A stretch of 61,025 bases of DNA from Paracerasibacillus soli (GCF_034006335.1 NZ_JAWDIQ010000004.1), one strand, 5' to 3'; positions 47,868 through 58,849 are shown, counted from the first letter of the stretch. Translations and numbers: made by a program. Notes: generated by a model not told the origin, from the letters alone.

Positions 47868-48419
47868 TTATTTGCCTTTACGCATCGTTAATAAGCGCTC
47901 CATCATATCATCTTGTGGATTCGCTCCAATAAATTCTGTTGCACTGTTTTCTCTTATAATTTGGTAAATTTCTAACCAAAGTTGATTGGTTTGTGTCATA
48001 AAGTTTTGACTCATAGCAACGTAGGGACTTTGCATGGCATTTCCTGTTGTTGGATGTTTTGCTAAAAAGCCAAACTCGGTCACAGCCGCCTCGCACTGCA
48101 TCCACCTTGCTGCACTCATTGCATACCTTTCTAAAAGTTGCGGCATGATTAAATGAGCACAGTCCCTTTCATTTAGCCAATTCCATGTTTCTTCATAAAT
48201 TTCTGCTGCCTCAAGAGTTGAACCGTCCTTTTCTGTGGCAGATAACATTTCTCTTGGTGGTGGCATTTCTTGTCCTTGAAGGTCAGGCGCATGTGTAAAT
48301 TCGAGCACTTCTAATTTTCGTCTACCTGGATTGCCATCTTCTAATTTTTCGTATAATGGCTTTCTTTTACGTCCTGAACCAACCCGAGCGCCACCTCTAT
48401 TTGTTCCATCCTTGGCCAT
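47868..48419 (-). CDS. terS: Terminase small subunit, P27 family
   Basis: 183 residues, intact. MAKDGTNRGGARVGSGRKRK is the typical basic N-terminus, followed by DNPGRRKLEV-type and MPPPREMLSATEKDGS segments and WNWLNERDCAHLIMPQLLERYAM. P27-type TerS pairs with the TerL seen at 38678-40284. It lies next to the HNH gene and the likely cos region. Confidence 0.87.
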   Translation of the reverse strand: MAKDGTNRGGARVGSGRKRKPLYEKLEDGNPGRRKLEVLEFTHAPDLQGQEMPPPREMLSATEKDGSTLEAAEIYEETWNWLNERDCAHLIMPQLLERYAMSAARWMQCEAAVTEFGFLAKHPTTGNAMQSPYVAMSQNFMTQTNQLWLEIYQIIRENSATEFIGANPQDDMMERLLTMRKGK

Positions 48420-48426
48420 TTCAACA

Positions 48427-48524
48427 CCTCATTTCTGCTCGCCCCCTATATACCCTGTTTGAAATCGCGACTTTTTGCGTGACGTTCCCCGCCCGTTGTC
48501 CACATAATAAGTTGTAGAGATTGA
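48427..48524. other. Candidate cos region between HNH and terS
   Basis: 98 non-coding bases with a GC-rich core cgtgacgttccccgcccg (48478-48495) in otherwise AT-rich DNA. In HK97-type Firmicute phages that encode an HNH protein next to TerS, the cohesive end lies here. The nick position cannot be read from the sequence. Confidence 0.45.
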
Positions 48525-48889
48525 TTACCCCCTACCCCTTCGCCAACGATCACCATCTCGCGCGGTAATCGATGAGTGACAAGGTGTGCAAACAGACATC
48601 AGATTGCTTTCGTCATGCGTTCCACCACGTGACAGCGGTAGGATGTGATGTACTTCTTGGACTGGAGTTAGCTTCCCGTTTCGCTTACACTCCTCGCAGA
48701 GCGGGTTCTTTGCAACGTAACGGTCACGTATCCTTTTCCATGCACGTCCGTATCGCTTGGCGGTGTTTGGATTACGTTGATACCTTTCATATCTTCTCGC
48801 CCTGCCTTCCGGTGTTCATCACAAAAGCGTTCATGCGTTAACTCAGGACATCCTGGCTGTGAACAAGGTCGCCTTGGTTTCCTTGGCAT
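48525..48889 (-). CDS. Phage HNH endonuclease (one frameshift)
   Basis: About 121 residues from MPRKPRRPCSQPGCPELTHE (48889, GGAGGTGAAAG site). After an indel near 48760 it reads through NPLCEECKRNGKL, EVHHILPLSRGG, and NLMSVCTPCHSSI, the HNH core with its cysteine pairs, ending RWRRGRG. HNH proteins beside TerS/TerL are needed for cos cleavage in many phages. Confidence 0.87.
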
Positions 48890-48904
48890 AACTTTCACCT
48901 CCAA

Positions 48905-48942
48905 ACAAAAAAGCCCCCGCAGGATTTCTCCCACGAAGGCTT
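48905..48942 (-). terminator. Leader terminator directly after the late promoter
   Basis: Minus-strand stem arms (48942-48930 and 48923-48911) pair over 13 positions with Watson-Crick or G-U pairs only, followed by six T's. It stands between the late promoter (48986-48957) and the HNH ribosome site, so default transcription should stop here. Confidence 0.75.
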
Positions 48943-48956
48943 GCGATATTTCGTCT

Positions 48957-48986
48957 ATATTAATACCATAACATGCTCAAAGTCAA
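48957..48986 (-). promoter_or_regulatory. Late operon promoter
   Basis: TTGACT (48986-48981), 18-bp spacer, TAATAT (48962-48957) on the minus strand, about 70 bp upstream of the HNH start. A 23-bp direct repeat (48990-49012, 49087-49109) abuts its -35 side. Confidence 0.7.
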
Positions 48987-48989
48987 AAA

Positions 48990-49109
48990 GCGTCCGCAAT
49001 ATTACTCACTTGAAAATTCAAAGGGTATTTTGATTCACTTTGATACTTTTTCCATACTACCACTATAACCTGCGTAATGTCTAAATGCATCCGCGATTTT
49101 ACTCACTTG
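48990..49109. repeat. Pair of 23-bp direct repeats upstream of late promoter
   Basis: Copies at 48990-49012 and 49087-49109 agree at 20 of 23 positions and are 97 bp apart. The first lies 3 bp from the -35 box; the second covers the stop codon of the late-regulator gene. Possible activator sites. Confidence 0.5.
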
Positions 49110-49561
49110 CCATAAAGCAGTAGTGTCAACCTATCCAACGCTCTATTCTTTTTGTTGTAGGCAGATGACCTTTCAATCTTAAAGTAATCACAAATCGTAT
49201 GCACAGCATCGGTTCGTCTTTGGTCTTCCACCATATAAAATTCATACAGAACAAACTGTTCATCTTCCGTTAACTCATCCCAAGCAGGCTGGAACCAATT
49301 CATATATTCGATGGCCTGTCTTAATCTTTCTTTCAGCACATCAATTTTATCGATGCTATATGCAATACGATTTTCATTTGCTTTTGGATTGTGTACGGAA
49401 GGCATGCCATCATTCACTGGTGCACTTGGGGACAACATTCCGTCATGGAGGATTGCAATGTCGTCATCGGTATTATCTATAATGTGTTTCATACTATTAT
49501 AATCTTTTATCACATCAATCGTTGCTGCTCGTTTATCTAGGTAGTGCCATACAATATTCAT
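49103..49561 (-). CDS. ArpU-like late transcription regulator
   Basis: 152 residues. The C-terminal half contains WDELTEDEQFVLYEFYMVED and DYFKIERSSAYNKKNRALDR, a sigma-70 region 4-like helix-turn-helix as in ArpU-type phage late regulators. It is the last gene before the late promoter and its ATG overlaps the helicase stop. It likely activates or antiterminates late transcription (inference from position and HTH). Confidence 0.7.
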   Translation of the reverse strand: MNIVWHYLDKRAATIDVIKDYNSMKHIIDNTDDDIAILHDGMLSPSAPVNDGMPSVHNPKANENRIAYSIDKIDVLKERLRQAIEYMNWFQPAWDELTEDEQFVLYEFYMVEDQRRTDAVHTICDYFKIERSSAYNKKNRALDRLTLLLYGK

Positions 49562-50915
49562 ACAGGAATTCCCCCTTTTAACGTTGCTTTCACCGCATCA
49601 ATGAGTGCTGACTGCGTATTATTCTTTTTATTTAAAGCATCCATCACACGCTCGTCCATTGTTTCTTTAGCGATTAAATGATGGATAATCACTGTGTCTG
49701 TTTGTCCTTGCCTATACAGCCTTGCATTTGTTTGTTGATATAACTCCAAGCTCCAAGTTAGTCCAAACCATACGAGGGTTGAACCACCCGCTTGTAAATT
49801 TAAACCATGTCCTGCCGATGCTGGATGGATGGCTGCAATTTGAATCTTTCCATCGTTCCATTTCTTAATCGAATCACTACTTGTTAAAACTTCTACCTTA
49901 AATCGGTTTTGTATTCGGAGCAGGTCGTGTTTAAACCAATAAGCAATTAATACTGGTTTACCATTTGCTGCTTCAATGATATCTTCTAGCTTTTCGAGTT
50001 TTCGGTCATGTATTTGAGTGACAGAACCGTTATCATCGTAAACTGCACCATTTGCCATTTGAAGAAGTTTATTTGATAAAGCCGCTGCATTTGAAGCGGT
50101 TATGTCCTCCCCTTTTATCGTTGTAATCAAATCACGTTTTCATGACATCAAGCGTTTCTTTTTCTTTCTGATTTAACGAAACAGGCATTTCATTCATGAC
50201 TAAATCGGGTAGTTTTAAATAGTCCGTCCCTTTCATGCTGATAGTGATATCGCTTATTTTTTCATATATCGCTTCTTCCGCCCCTGGTTTTGGTTTATAT
50301 GAAAAAATCATATATTGATTTCTTTTGTCAGGATCAAAGTATGATTCTCTGAAACGTCCGATGAACTTCCCTAATCTTTCACCCATATCAAGTAATCGGT
50401 ACTCCGCCCATAAGTCCATTAAGCCATTCGATGAAGGTGTTCCTGTTAAACCAACTATTCTTTTAATATTAGGTCTCACTTTCATCAAGCTTTTAAAGCG
50501 TTTTGATTGATGAGATTTAAACGATGATAATTCATCAATAACGACCATATCAAAATTAAAATCGATACCGCTTCTAGCAATCAACCATTCTACATTTTCA
50601 CGATTAATGATATAAATGTGGGCATCTGAATATAGTGCTTCTAAGCGCTCTTTTTCTGTCCCAACAGCAACTGCATAAGTTAATCCTTTCAAGTGACTCC
50701 ATTTTTCAATTTCTTGGCCACGTATTTCTAGCAACCCTGAGCGGTGCGATTACTAAAACCCTATCAACTTCAAATCGTTCTAACATCAATTCATAAATAG
50801 CAGTCAGTGTAATCACACTTTTACCGAGACCCATTTCAAGAAATATTGCCGTTATAGGATTTTCTATAATAAAATTTGTTGCAAACTCCTGATATTTATG
50901 TGGCTTGAATTTCAT
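49558..50915 (-). CDS. SNF2-family phage DNA helicase (two frameshifts)
   Basis: About 452 residues from the ATG at 50915 (MKFKPHKYQEFATNFIIEN, overlapping VRR-NUC by 20 bp). Walker A is TAIFLEMGLGKSVITLTA, motif II VVIDELSSFKSHQSKR, motif III GLTGTPSSNGLMDLW, and motifs V/VI SAGHGLNLQAGG and QTNARLYRQGQ. Indels near 50730 and 50130. The family is SNF2/SWI2-like helicase, conserved in phage replication modules. Confidence 0.88.
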
Positions 50916-51177
50916 CCAACATCCCTCCAATACTTTCAGGATCATCTAGACAAAAGACGATAAAACCTAGTGATTCTAACTGCTGTTTTCTTTTCTGCTG
51001 AAGCGGTCTGAGTTTCTTCCCAGGTGCCTTCACTTCAACAAAGCCGATTTTTCCGTTTGGCAGTAACACTAACCGATCAGGCAATCCATCAAAACCCGGA
51101 GATGTAAGTTTAATAGATAAACCCTTCATATTTCTAACTGCTTCACTTAACTTTAACTCGATAGTTTTTTCCCGCAT
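50896..51177 (-). CDS. VRR-NUC domain nuclease
   Basis: 93 residues, intact. LTSPGFDGLPDRLVLLPNG followed by GFVEVKAPGKKLRPLQQKR is the VRR-NUC catalytic core (D...E-x-K with Q). A standalone VRR-NUC nuclease between the primase and the SNF2 helicase is typical of Firmicute siphophages. It probably processes branched DNA during replication (inference). Confidence 0.88.
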   Translation of the reverse strand: MREKTIELKLSEAVRNMKGLSIKLTSPGFDGLPDRLVLLPNGKIGFVEVKAPGKKLRPLQQKRKQQLESLGFIVFCLDDPESIGGMLDEIQAT

Positions 51178-51189
51178 TCCAAACTCTCC

Positions 51190-51436
51190 TGTTCCAAACG
51201 TTTTTAAACTTTCTTACGCGCGTATATGCGTATTTGCGTGATTTAACCCTATATTCTTATATTTTCCTAATATCATATTTTTCTTGGAACATTGGAACAA
51301 GTTTTTCACAAACCCTTATACAACATAGGTTGATTGCTGTTCCTAACTATGTGACGAACTTCTTATATTTTGTTCCAGGAACATAATATTCTGTTCCAAT
51401 GTGATGTTTTTGTTCCAAACTCGATTTTTTGGAACG
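51190..51436. other. Candidate replication origin with GTTCC/GGAAC motifs
   Basis: A 247-bp non-coding gap with nine GTTCC or GGAAC motifs (51191, 51286, 51294, 51339, 51372, 51378, 51393, 51412, 51431), including the perfect palindrome TGTTCCAGGAACA at 51371-51383, plus long AT-rich stretches. It lies between the primase-helicase and replication nuclease genes, where related phages have their origin. Confidence 0.5.
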
Positions 51437-53780
51437 TCACTTTTTTAATTCATACACCCACTGCGTTCCGTAAATGGGAAGTCTCTTTTTCTTTGATAAA
51501 CCTGTCCAGCCACCAATGCTGGCCATAATGGTTGATATTTCGTTACCATCTATCCGTCTTAAATTGGAACGTTCCTTTGGAAACATTCACACCAAATCTC
51601 CATATTAGAAACATGCTCCCGTTTCCAAACACCTTGTTTTGGACTATCACCAAATTCAGTTCCATTGATAAATGCTCTACGTTCAAATAAGTCCATATCG
51701 TCCCAATCATCAGGAAGTAGAGTTTCTAAATATTCACGAACCAACCCTTCTGCTTGTCCGATTCCATCGCCATTCGCTGTTCTTCTTTTGCTAACTGATC
51801 AATATCATGTTCAAGGTACAGCTTTTCACCCTGCTTCACGTATTCGAGTGTTTCTGCCCATATTTGCAGCACTTCTTCTTCAGTTACTTCCCACGATTTC
51901 TTTACTCCATCGCCTGGAGTTTTCACAGGCCAAAATCGTCTGTTACCTGTCGTATCCCTTAAATAACCTTTTTCAGCATTAGTTGTTCCAAAGAATACAC
52001 ATTGCCTTAAATGTGGTGTAACTCTTTTTGCAAAACTCGCTCGATAAATGTCGTTTTGTCGTGAAAGGAAACTCCTCAGTGTTTCTACTTCTGCTTTTTT
52101 AAGTCCAGCAAGTTCTCCGATTTCAATGATCCAGTAACCTTGTAATTTCTCAGCAGCTGTCTTATCTTTTGTGTCCGATAAACTTAAGCTGTCCGAAAAC
52201 CATTCACCACCAAGCCTTGCAATTAGCGTACTTTTCCCGACTCCTTGTGGGCCATTTAAAACGAGCATTGAATCAAATTTAATACCAGGTGTGAGAACTC
52301 TAGATATTGCCGCACATAATGTTTTTCTTGTTACAGCACGAACATATGGATTATCTTCCGCTCCTAAATAATCAATTAATAACGTATCGACTCGTGGCAC
52401 TTTATCCCACTCAGGCAATTCATCAAGGTAATCTCGAATCGGATGATACGACCTATCATCAGCCACTTTCGCAATTGCAATATCATAATTTCTAGCTGAA
52501 AACGTTCCATAGTGCGTATCGATATAACTAACTAACTGAGCATCATCCGCATCCCGCCAATATTTAGATGGATGCGACCAAGGAACAGGACTAACAATCT
52601 CCAAGTTGTCTGATAGCTCATTAAAAACAATCCCTTGAAGATTTTCATCATGCTCCAGTATTAAGGTTAGATTTCTAAGTGTATTTTTAACTGCACCTGT
52701 TTTATCAAGCTCAAGCTGTCCTTCCCAGTCATCTTCTGTAAACTCAATTTCCGCTTGTTCTTTACGTTCTTCTGCGAACTGCACTTTCACTAGCTCATCC
52801 TTTAAAGCAAACTCGGTCATAGCCTTAAAGGATGGAAGTTTTGTTACTGCGGTTGAATAAGATGTTTTGTCATCTAAATCTTGAAACAAATGTAATCGAA
52901 CGAGGTCAAATGCATTCAATAAGTTTCCTGAAGCAGGATCTGTTGCATGATGGCTATAAGCAAATTTTCCGTTATATACAACGACTCCCGCAGACGAATC
53001 AGCTGGAATATAATCAAATCTTCCTTCCATCAAACTTGGCTCATACACATGCGACAAAAAACTATCAATAGCTTCTTCGATAGAATAAGCCCTACAAAAA
53101 GCACCAATAATGCCATCCTTCTCTAGTGGATCAGCCTGTTTTTTGATATTTCGTTGTACAACTTCTGACTGTCTTGATGACACAGGCCACGTTGTCGTAT
53201 CTCTCCAATCGTCATATTTCGACAAATAGAAATCGGGATTTAATAACTCACCATCTTTTTTCTCAAAAAAGAACTCACCATTTGATGGTGTCGATGGCCA
53301 ATACATTAACCTTGAAGGTTCGTATGTCGTGTCATCAAAATAATCAATACCGATTTCTTTTGCGACCATTCTTGCGACCGCTGGATATTCATCTTCCGAA
53401 ACATCACGTTTAAACGGAATAATTAAACGTAACCTTGGTTTTTCAGGAGTGTGTTTATGTGTTGAATATACGCAGCATTTAAAATCATAAAGAAGTTCAA
53501 TTTGATCCCAAATACCAGGTACTGCATAGTCCATATCAAGGGTAAGAAGCGAACGAGACAAAACATGTCCGTTCCTTCTTTTCCCCTGCTTTAAAGCACC
53601 GCCAACAAAGCCGCCAACATCCTTTGTTGCATCTTGTTTTGCACGATTCATTTTTCTATATTCATCTACCGTTTCAGTTGTACGGATTGTTTGATTCACT
53701 AGATTAATAAACTCGTCCCACGTTACATCTTTGTTCTTCCACTTTCTGTCCATTCGACTATTTCCGACAGCTATTTTCAT
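51437..53780 (-). CDS. VapE-type primase-helicase (two frameshifts near C-terminus)
   Basis: About 781 residues from the ATG at 53780 (GGAGGT 8 bp upstream). An N-terminal primase-polymerase part carries the acidic motif LSRSLLTLDMDYAVPG. The C-terminal superfamily 3-like ATPase has Walker A LVLNGPQGVGKSTLIARLGG and IEIGELAGLKKAEVE. The last 115 residues follow two indels (near 51745 and 51565) and end GTQWVYELKK. The family is called virulence-associated E and acts as phage replication initiator and helicase. Confidence 0.87.
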
Positions 53781-53798
53781 ATTGATTACCTCCAATGC

Positions 53799-54578
53799 TT
53801 AACTGTCCATTTCAATTTTTGGTAAGATGCCTTTTGATTTAAGTAAGTCATAAATAAACAATCGGCCTTTTTGCGTCCAATACGTATGAACTTTTGAACG
53901 ATTATAACCATTGCTATCTTTAAATGTGTGAGTTTTTGTTGTTGTATATCCAAACTCAGCATGGTTTTGATAGAGCAACCAAATCTTCCCTTGTTTATAT
54001 TGAACCCCTTGTTCGTGTAAGTATTTATTTAACCAGCGAGCAGACTTCCCATAATCTTTGGCAATCACTGAAATTGCAACTGCGTCCTCACAATTTAAAA
54101 CAACATCGTAATAACTTGCTTTGGGTTTCATTTCAACAATTTGCTGTTCCTGGACTTTCACTGTTTCTGATAATTGATTATTTTTTAACCGTTCTGCCTT
54201 TAATTCTTCCAGTGCTTTAATCAAAATATCTGGATTAGCTAATACCTCATCCACTGCGTACAATCCATGTTTTCGAATAGATGGAAGAACGTCATGCGTA
54301 ATCCATCTTCTAAATTTTTTAGCATTTGGTTTATTTGAGCGAATAATCAACGTGTATAAACCACTTTCATTTATACAAACCATATTTTGCGGCCCGCCAA
54401 GGGTGTCCACCTTTATCGGCTCCCTTTCATCAGCATCAAGTTTTTCAACAGCATCACGATGTTTTGATATACCTAAGACTTCACAAACATCCTTTGCAAC
54501 CCACCATGGATTGCCTTCCTTTAATACCGTTCTAACTGAACTGCCTTCAAAATCAAATACTTTTAAATTGTTCATCAT
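53799..54578 (-). CDS. BRO-family phage antirepressor
   Basis: 259 residues, intact. BRO-N domain at residues 1-105 (WWVAKDVCEVLGISKHRDAV, ESGLYTLIIRSNKPNAKKFR), a coiled-coil linker, and an ANT/KilA-C type C-terminal domain (VAISVIAKDYGKSARWLNKY, HTYWTQKGRLFIYDLL). Antirepressors of this type bind DNA or repressor to switch prophage state. The left copy at 1-163 is a different allele in the same position, so this gene is a recombination hot spot. Confidence 0.88.
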   Translation of the reverse strand: MMNNLKVFDFEGSSVRTVLKEGNPWWVAKDVCEVLGISKHRDAVEKLDADEREPIKVDTLGGPQNMVCINESGLYTLIIRSNKPNAKKFRRWITHDVLPSIRKHGLYAVDEVLANPDILIKALEELKAERLKNNQLSETVKVQEQQIVEMKPKASYYDVVLNCEDAVAISVIAKDYGKSARWLNKYLHEQGVQYKQGKIWLLYQNHAEFGYTTTKTHTFKDSNGYNRSKVHTYWTQKGRLFIYDLLKSKGILPKIEMDS

Positions 54579-54626
54579 ATTAATGAACCTCCTACAAATA
54601 GTTGTAGAGTAAATAAATTTACCCTC

Positions 54627-54660
54627 ACCTATATGCGAAGAAAAAGGGGTATTCGAACCC
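54627..54660 (-). promoter_or_regulatory. gcga-N13-ttcgaaccc element with terminator-like hairpin, before antirepressor
   Basis: acctatatgcga (54627-54638) and attcgaaccc (54651-54660) with the spacing seen at 20612-20645. On the minus strand the hairpin GGGGT-TCGAAT-ACCCC is followed by TTTTTC, so it may terminate the polymerase transcript (stop at 54668). It lies 50 bp upstream of the antirepressor start. Confidence 0.65.
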
Positions 54661-54667
54661 CTCTAAA

Positions 54668-56601
54668 TTAATCTTTTTTATAGAAGTTTGTATCAAACCC
54701 ATCCGCACGTAATTCTAGCGTTTCTGCCCAAGGTGGAGATAGACTCATTAAATCACTGATATATTCGACCGTTACATCGTTTGGTGCTTCAATGACAATT
54801 TCATCATGTATGTGCATGACAATTCGAAAACGTTCATCATGAACACGTTGTAAAGCAAAACATAATAAATCTCTTGAGACAGCCTGGACAATGTTCTCGA
54901 CAAACTTGGGACCATAGCTGAAAATTCGCTCCCACTTCTTTGTTGCACCAATACCTTCATACGAAACAGACTCATTTCCAAAACTGTTTATCCCTATTCT
55001 TGGCTTTACATAGGAAAGCCATCTGCCCGAAGGTAAACCTATGAGTAACATGCCACTCTGATATTCAAATTTTATTCCATGAGTTGCGTGGGACTTTCTT
55101 TTACGCACAGTTTCCTTTGCTGCCCGGTCAACATCCCACCAAAACTTAACAATCCTTGAATTCGACTGCCGCCAAACATCAACAAGGGGCTTCAATTCCG
55201 ATTCTTCCAAACCCATATTGGTTGCTCCCATTGACTTCAATGCACCAACTGAACCGCCATAACCAAGTGCCAATTCGGCAATTTTCCCTTTCTGTCTTAA
55301 TGGACTGTCCTTTGTAATTTCATCTATCGGCACTTTAAACATTTGTGCAGCTGAAGCCTCGTAAATTTTCCCATGTGATGCAAACACTTCATTTCGCCAA
55401 GTTTCGCCTGCAAGCCAGGCAATCACACGTGCTTCAATCGCACTAAAGTCAACGATTATGAAGCGATTGTTCCGAATAGGAACAAATGCGGTCCTTATAA
55501 GCTGAGAAAGTACACTCGGAACAGATTCATATAAAATTTGTAAGGCCTCAAAATTACCTTGTTTCAATAAAGCACGTGCTTCATCTAAATCAGATATATG
55601 GTTTTGTGGTAGGTTCTGGACTTGAATTAACCTTCCTGCAAATCTCCCCGTACGATTTGCACCGTAAAACTGAATCAATCCCTCGCTCGTCCATCACGAC
55701 AAACGACATTTTCCATGGCTGCGTATTTTTTCACGCTGGATTTTGCCAGTTGTTTCCTCAATTGAAGTACTTCTTTAATTTCACCTTCATTGGTTTCAAT
55801 TAAATGTGTTACTGCTGCCTTATTTAAACTATCTGTTTCTACACCTTTTGTTTGTAACCATTCACGCATTTGTTTGACAGAGTTCGGGTTTTCTAGCTTA
55901 GTAATTTCCTTCATACGACTGATTAACTCGCTGCGAATTAAGTCATCACACTTAATAGCCTGAGTAACTAACTCCAAATCTAGCTTTATTCCCCTATCAT
56001 TTATTAACTGATCAAGAAAATAGTTATCCCACTCTGCTTCGGGCATCGGAAATTTTGATAGTTTATCTTGTATCGCAATTTCCGTTTCCACATCACGTTT
56101 GTTATATGCTACAAAACTGTCCCATTTGTTCGGATCGTGTTCTTTTAGATTTCTTGTTCGGCCGCCATTTGTTTTTGTTGGCTTACAAGGGATAGAGAAA
56201 AAACGAATTAAATCTTTCCCTTCCGACAGCTTTTGTTTATCCGCCCCCGTAACCATTGCAGCTCCTTCTAAAGATAACGGTAAACCTAAATAAGCAGACC
56301 ACACCATTGTGCATCTCCAATCAACAGGTGATAAATCTCGCTTAAAATGTTTACTTAAACAAATCCGTTCAAACTGAGCATTAAAGGCCCATTTCGTTAT
56401 ATTTTCATTAAATATCGCTTGTTCAATTTCAGACGGATAGACTTCACCGTTTGCCAAATCAATGACTTGAACAGGTCCACTATCCACACTGTAAGCAAAT
56501 AGCATTACTTCAAAATCATCTGCCTCCACATAGCGATAGACCCCGCTTTTAGCGAGGTCCACACCACTATACGTTTCAATATCGATGTTTATTGTTTTCA
56601 T
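54668..56601 (-). CDS. Phage family-A DNA polymerase (one frameshift)
   Basis: About 645 residues. Segments 56601-55675 and 55678-54668 join if the C-run at 55680 has four rather than three C's, as in the left copy. Exonuclease motifs MKTINIDIETYSGVDL (Exo I) and AFNAQFERICL (Exo II); polymerase motifs VDFSAIEARVIAWLAGE (A), RQKGKIAELALGYGGSVGA (B) and IHDEIVIE (C). It replicates phage DNA with proofreading. It overlaps DUF2815 as ATGA. Confidence 0.9.
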
Positions 56602-57153
56602 GATAAGAAGTCATCATCCACATCAGTAGCAAAATCTACCGATGCATCTGTTCGACCACCTAATGGCTCCCCATCACGAATCTTTTGAATGTTACCAAGG
56701 CCGCAAGCAATCCCCGGTTACCATTTGAGTTAAATGCGTAAAAATTTATACTTACGCGAGCATACACTCCTGAATAAACTTCTGAACGCTCTAAAATTGG
56801 ATTAATATCAGCATCTACAATCTGTGGTGGTGTAATGCTGTTTGCATTAACAAAGAAACTATCCGCATACGCTTCATCATCTGAACGGTCAATATCTCCA
56901 TCACGAAGCGGTAATTTTAACGACTGCTTGTTTGGAATTTTCCCGCCAAACTTTCCACGGCCTTCTTCAATTGCAGCATCTACTGCTTTTTCAATTGCTT
57001 CTAAAGTTTTCATATCACTTTTTGGAATAATCACACTCACACTATATATTTTTCTTTTCCACCATTGATTGACTTTGGCTCCCACACATTTGCATAAGAT
57101 AAACGCACTACCCCTGTAATTACTTTTGTTGGATTTTTAACTGTTTTCGACAT
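56598..57153 (-). CDS. DUF2815 phage ssDNA-binding-like protein (frameshifts)
   Basis: About 185 residues from the ATG at 57153 (GGAGGAG site). The main open segment contains KYSVSVIIPKSDMKTLEAIE-like sequence, NKQSLKLPLRDGDIDRSDDE and VYARVSINFYAFNSNGNRG. Indels near 57060 and 56700 disrupt both ends. The stop TGA overlaps the polymerase ATG. DUF2815 members lie beside phage polymerases and probably bind single-stranded DNA. Confidence 0.78.
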
Positions 57154-57155
57154 AA

Positions 57156-58285
57156 TTATTTCTCCTCCATAAATTCATTTTTAGCTGTTGATATATTTAT
57201 TTCTGGACGCTTATCCGTTACTGGAACAAGTGTTGGTTTTCCTTTTGGCTTAGTAATGAAATCACCAAGTAGTTCATTAAACTTCTTTTTACCCATCAGT
57301 TTTTCCATGTTGGTTATGGTCAGCAGACTTTGCTTATAAATATCTTCATAGCCTGCCTTCTTTGCAGCTTCAGCTACTGCTTCTTCATCTGTATATTTAC
57401 GATTAGATCTACCTTCTACAACTTTAAAGCCTGTCCACTGTTTTCCTTGCTGAACAGCAGCATTCGTTGCATAAGCAAATATTTCATTCGCCCATTTAGT
57501 AAGGTCTTTTACATGAAGTAAGATTTCAGCAATTTCAACATCTGTTAATAAGGGTGACTTTTTAAACTCAAATTTTGCTACCTTCAAATTTTCTTCCGCC
57601 CTTGCCCTGCACTCCACAGATGCCCTACAAAACCTACACCATTCACCAGGCTTAAATTCACCATCTCCATTAAATGCTAAATCAGCTTTTGGTTTAAGTG
57701 TGCTTTCTGCCCAATCTATTAGACTGGTCTTGGATATTTCAAAGGTTGAGATGTTTTCACGCCTCGGTTGATAGATGGTCATTTTTACTGTATCAATGTC
57801 ATAAATCGTATCGAATAGATTAAGTGCTCCAAGTGCATAAAGCATCATTTGCGGATTATTTTCCGCTTCAACTAAAACACCTTGTCCATATTTAAAATCA
57901 ATAACATGAACTACATCGTCTGCAACAATCACACAGTCCCCTGTTCCAAAACCTTCTGGACATAATTCGAAAAGTCCAATCGCTGTTCAATCAGAAGAAG
58001 TGGATCTTTCGTTATTTGTTTTACTGCCGCTAGTTCTTCCAAGATAAACTGGACATACTCATCGGTATAACGTTCCATCTCTTCAGAATCATAAATGGAT
58101 ATTGGTTTCTTCGTTGGAATCTTTAACGCTTCTCTAAGCTTATGTTCCCCCAGTTCATGAGCGGCTGTCCCTTCCTTAGCCGCTTCACCACTAGAATCTT
58201 CAAACTCTAATTCAAGGCGAGCCGATGGAGTACAATTCATCCATCGATGTGCCCCTGAAGCGGATAAAATAGCATGTTTCGTCAT
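57156..58285 (-). CDS. DUF2800 Cas4/RecB-like nuclease (one frameshift)
   Basis: About 377 residues from MTKHAILSASGAHRWMNCTP (58285). One indel near 57955 lies before FGTGDCVIVADDVVHVIDFK. DVVHVIDFKYGQGV carries the PD-(D/E)xK Asp and Lys. The cysteines WCRFCRASVEC at about residue 245, together with Cys-18, could hold an Fe-S cluster as in Cas4/AddB-type nucleases. It works in phage replication or recombination with the neighbouring polymerase (inference). Confidence 0.82.
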
Positions 58286-58598
58286 TGCAATTCCTCCGCA
58301 TCTTTCATCAATGCTTCATAGTCTTTTTCTTCAATCTCACTTAGCTTGGTTGCACCGTATTTTTCAAGCAACTTTTTAATATCTGCCGTAAAACCTGCTT
58401 GGCTCTTTTGTGCAAGTAACGTATGAACTTCTTCAAGCGATATTTTTTTCTTTTCGGCTTTGCCTTTTTAACTGGTGTTTTTTCTTCCGTTTGTGGTGAT
58501 TCTTCATTACTCGCCAACACTTCAGCAATCGTCTGAAGTGAGCCAGCTAAATTTTGTAAAATCAGTGACCACGTCAAGAAGTAATTTTGTTATCTCAT
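58282..58598 (-). pseudogene. Small Lys-rich early protein, right copy (frameshifts)
   Basis: Counterpart of 3837-4153. Readable parts are NLAGSLQTIAEVLASNEESP and the Lys-rich linker. At least three indels disrupt the frame, one directly after the ATG at 58598. The stop overlaps the DUF2800 start as ATGA. Confidence 0.5.
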
Positions 58599-58806
58599 TT
58601 AAAGCTTCACCGCTTTTCCGAGTTCTCTTTTATTTCCACTGTTTCTACTGAGTTTCCAGGTGTTATCACGAGTAGATTTACGTTCTTTACCAAACAGTAA
58701 AATCTAGCATTCTGGCTACGCACTGTTTTGCGCTTACCTTTACCACTCTCGTTTTTTTCACCATTTCATCTTTAACATTGATGATTACCTTGTGTTTTAT
58801 ACTCAT
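58599..58806 (-). pseudogene. Conserved small early protein, right copy (frameshifts)
   Basis: Counterpart of 4155-4358. It starts MSIKHKVIINVKDE at 58806 and leaves frame shortly after. The left copy is intact, so sequencing error is the simplest cause. Confidence 0.5.
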
Positions 58807-58849
58807 TTCTGGGAAACACTCTTTTTCTAAGGGTTTTATTTCGTCCCTT

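Noticed and set aside
48990..49078. Short minus-strand frame starting MHLDITQV in the late promoter region
   Set aside because: It overlaps the promoter repeats, has no ribosome site and depends on the repeat sequence; more likely non-coding.
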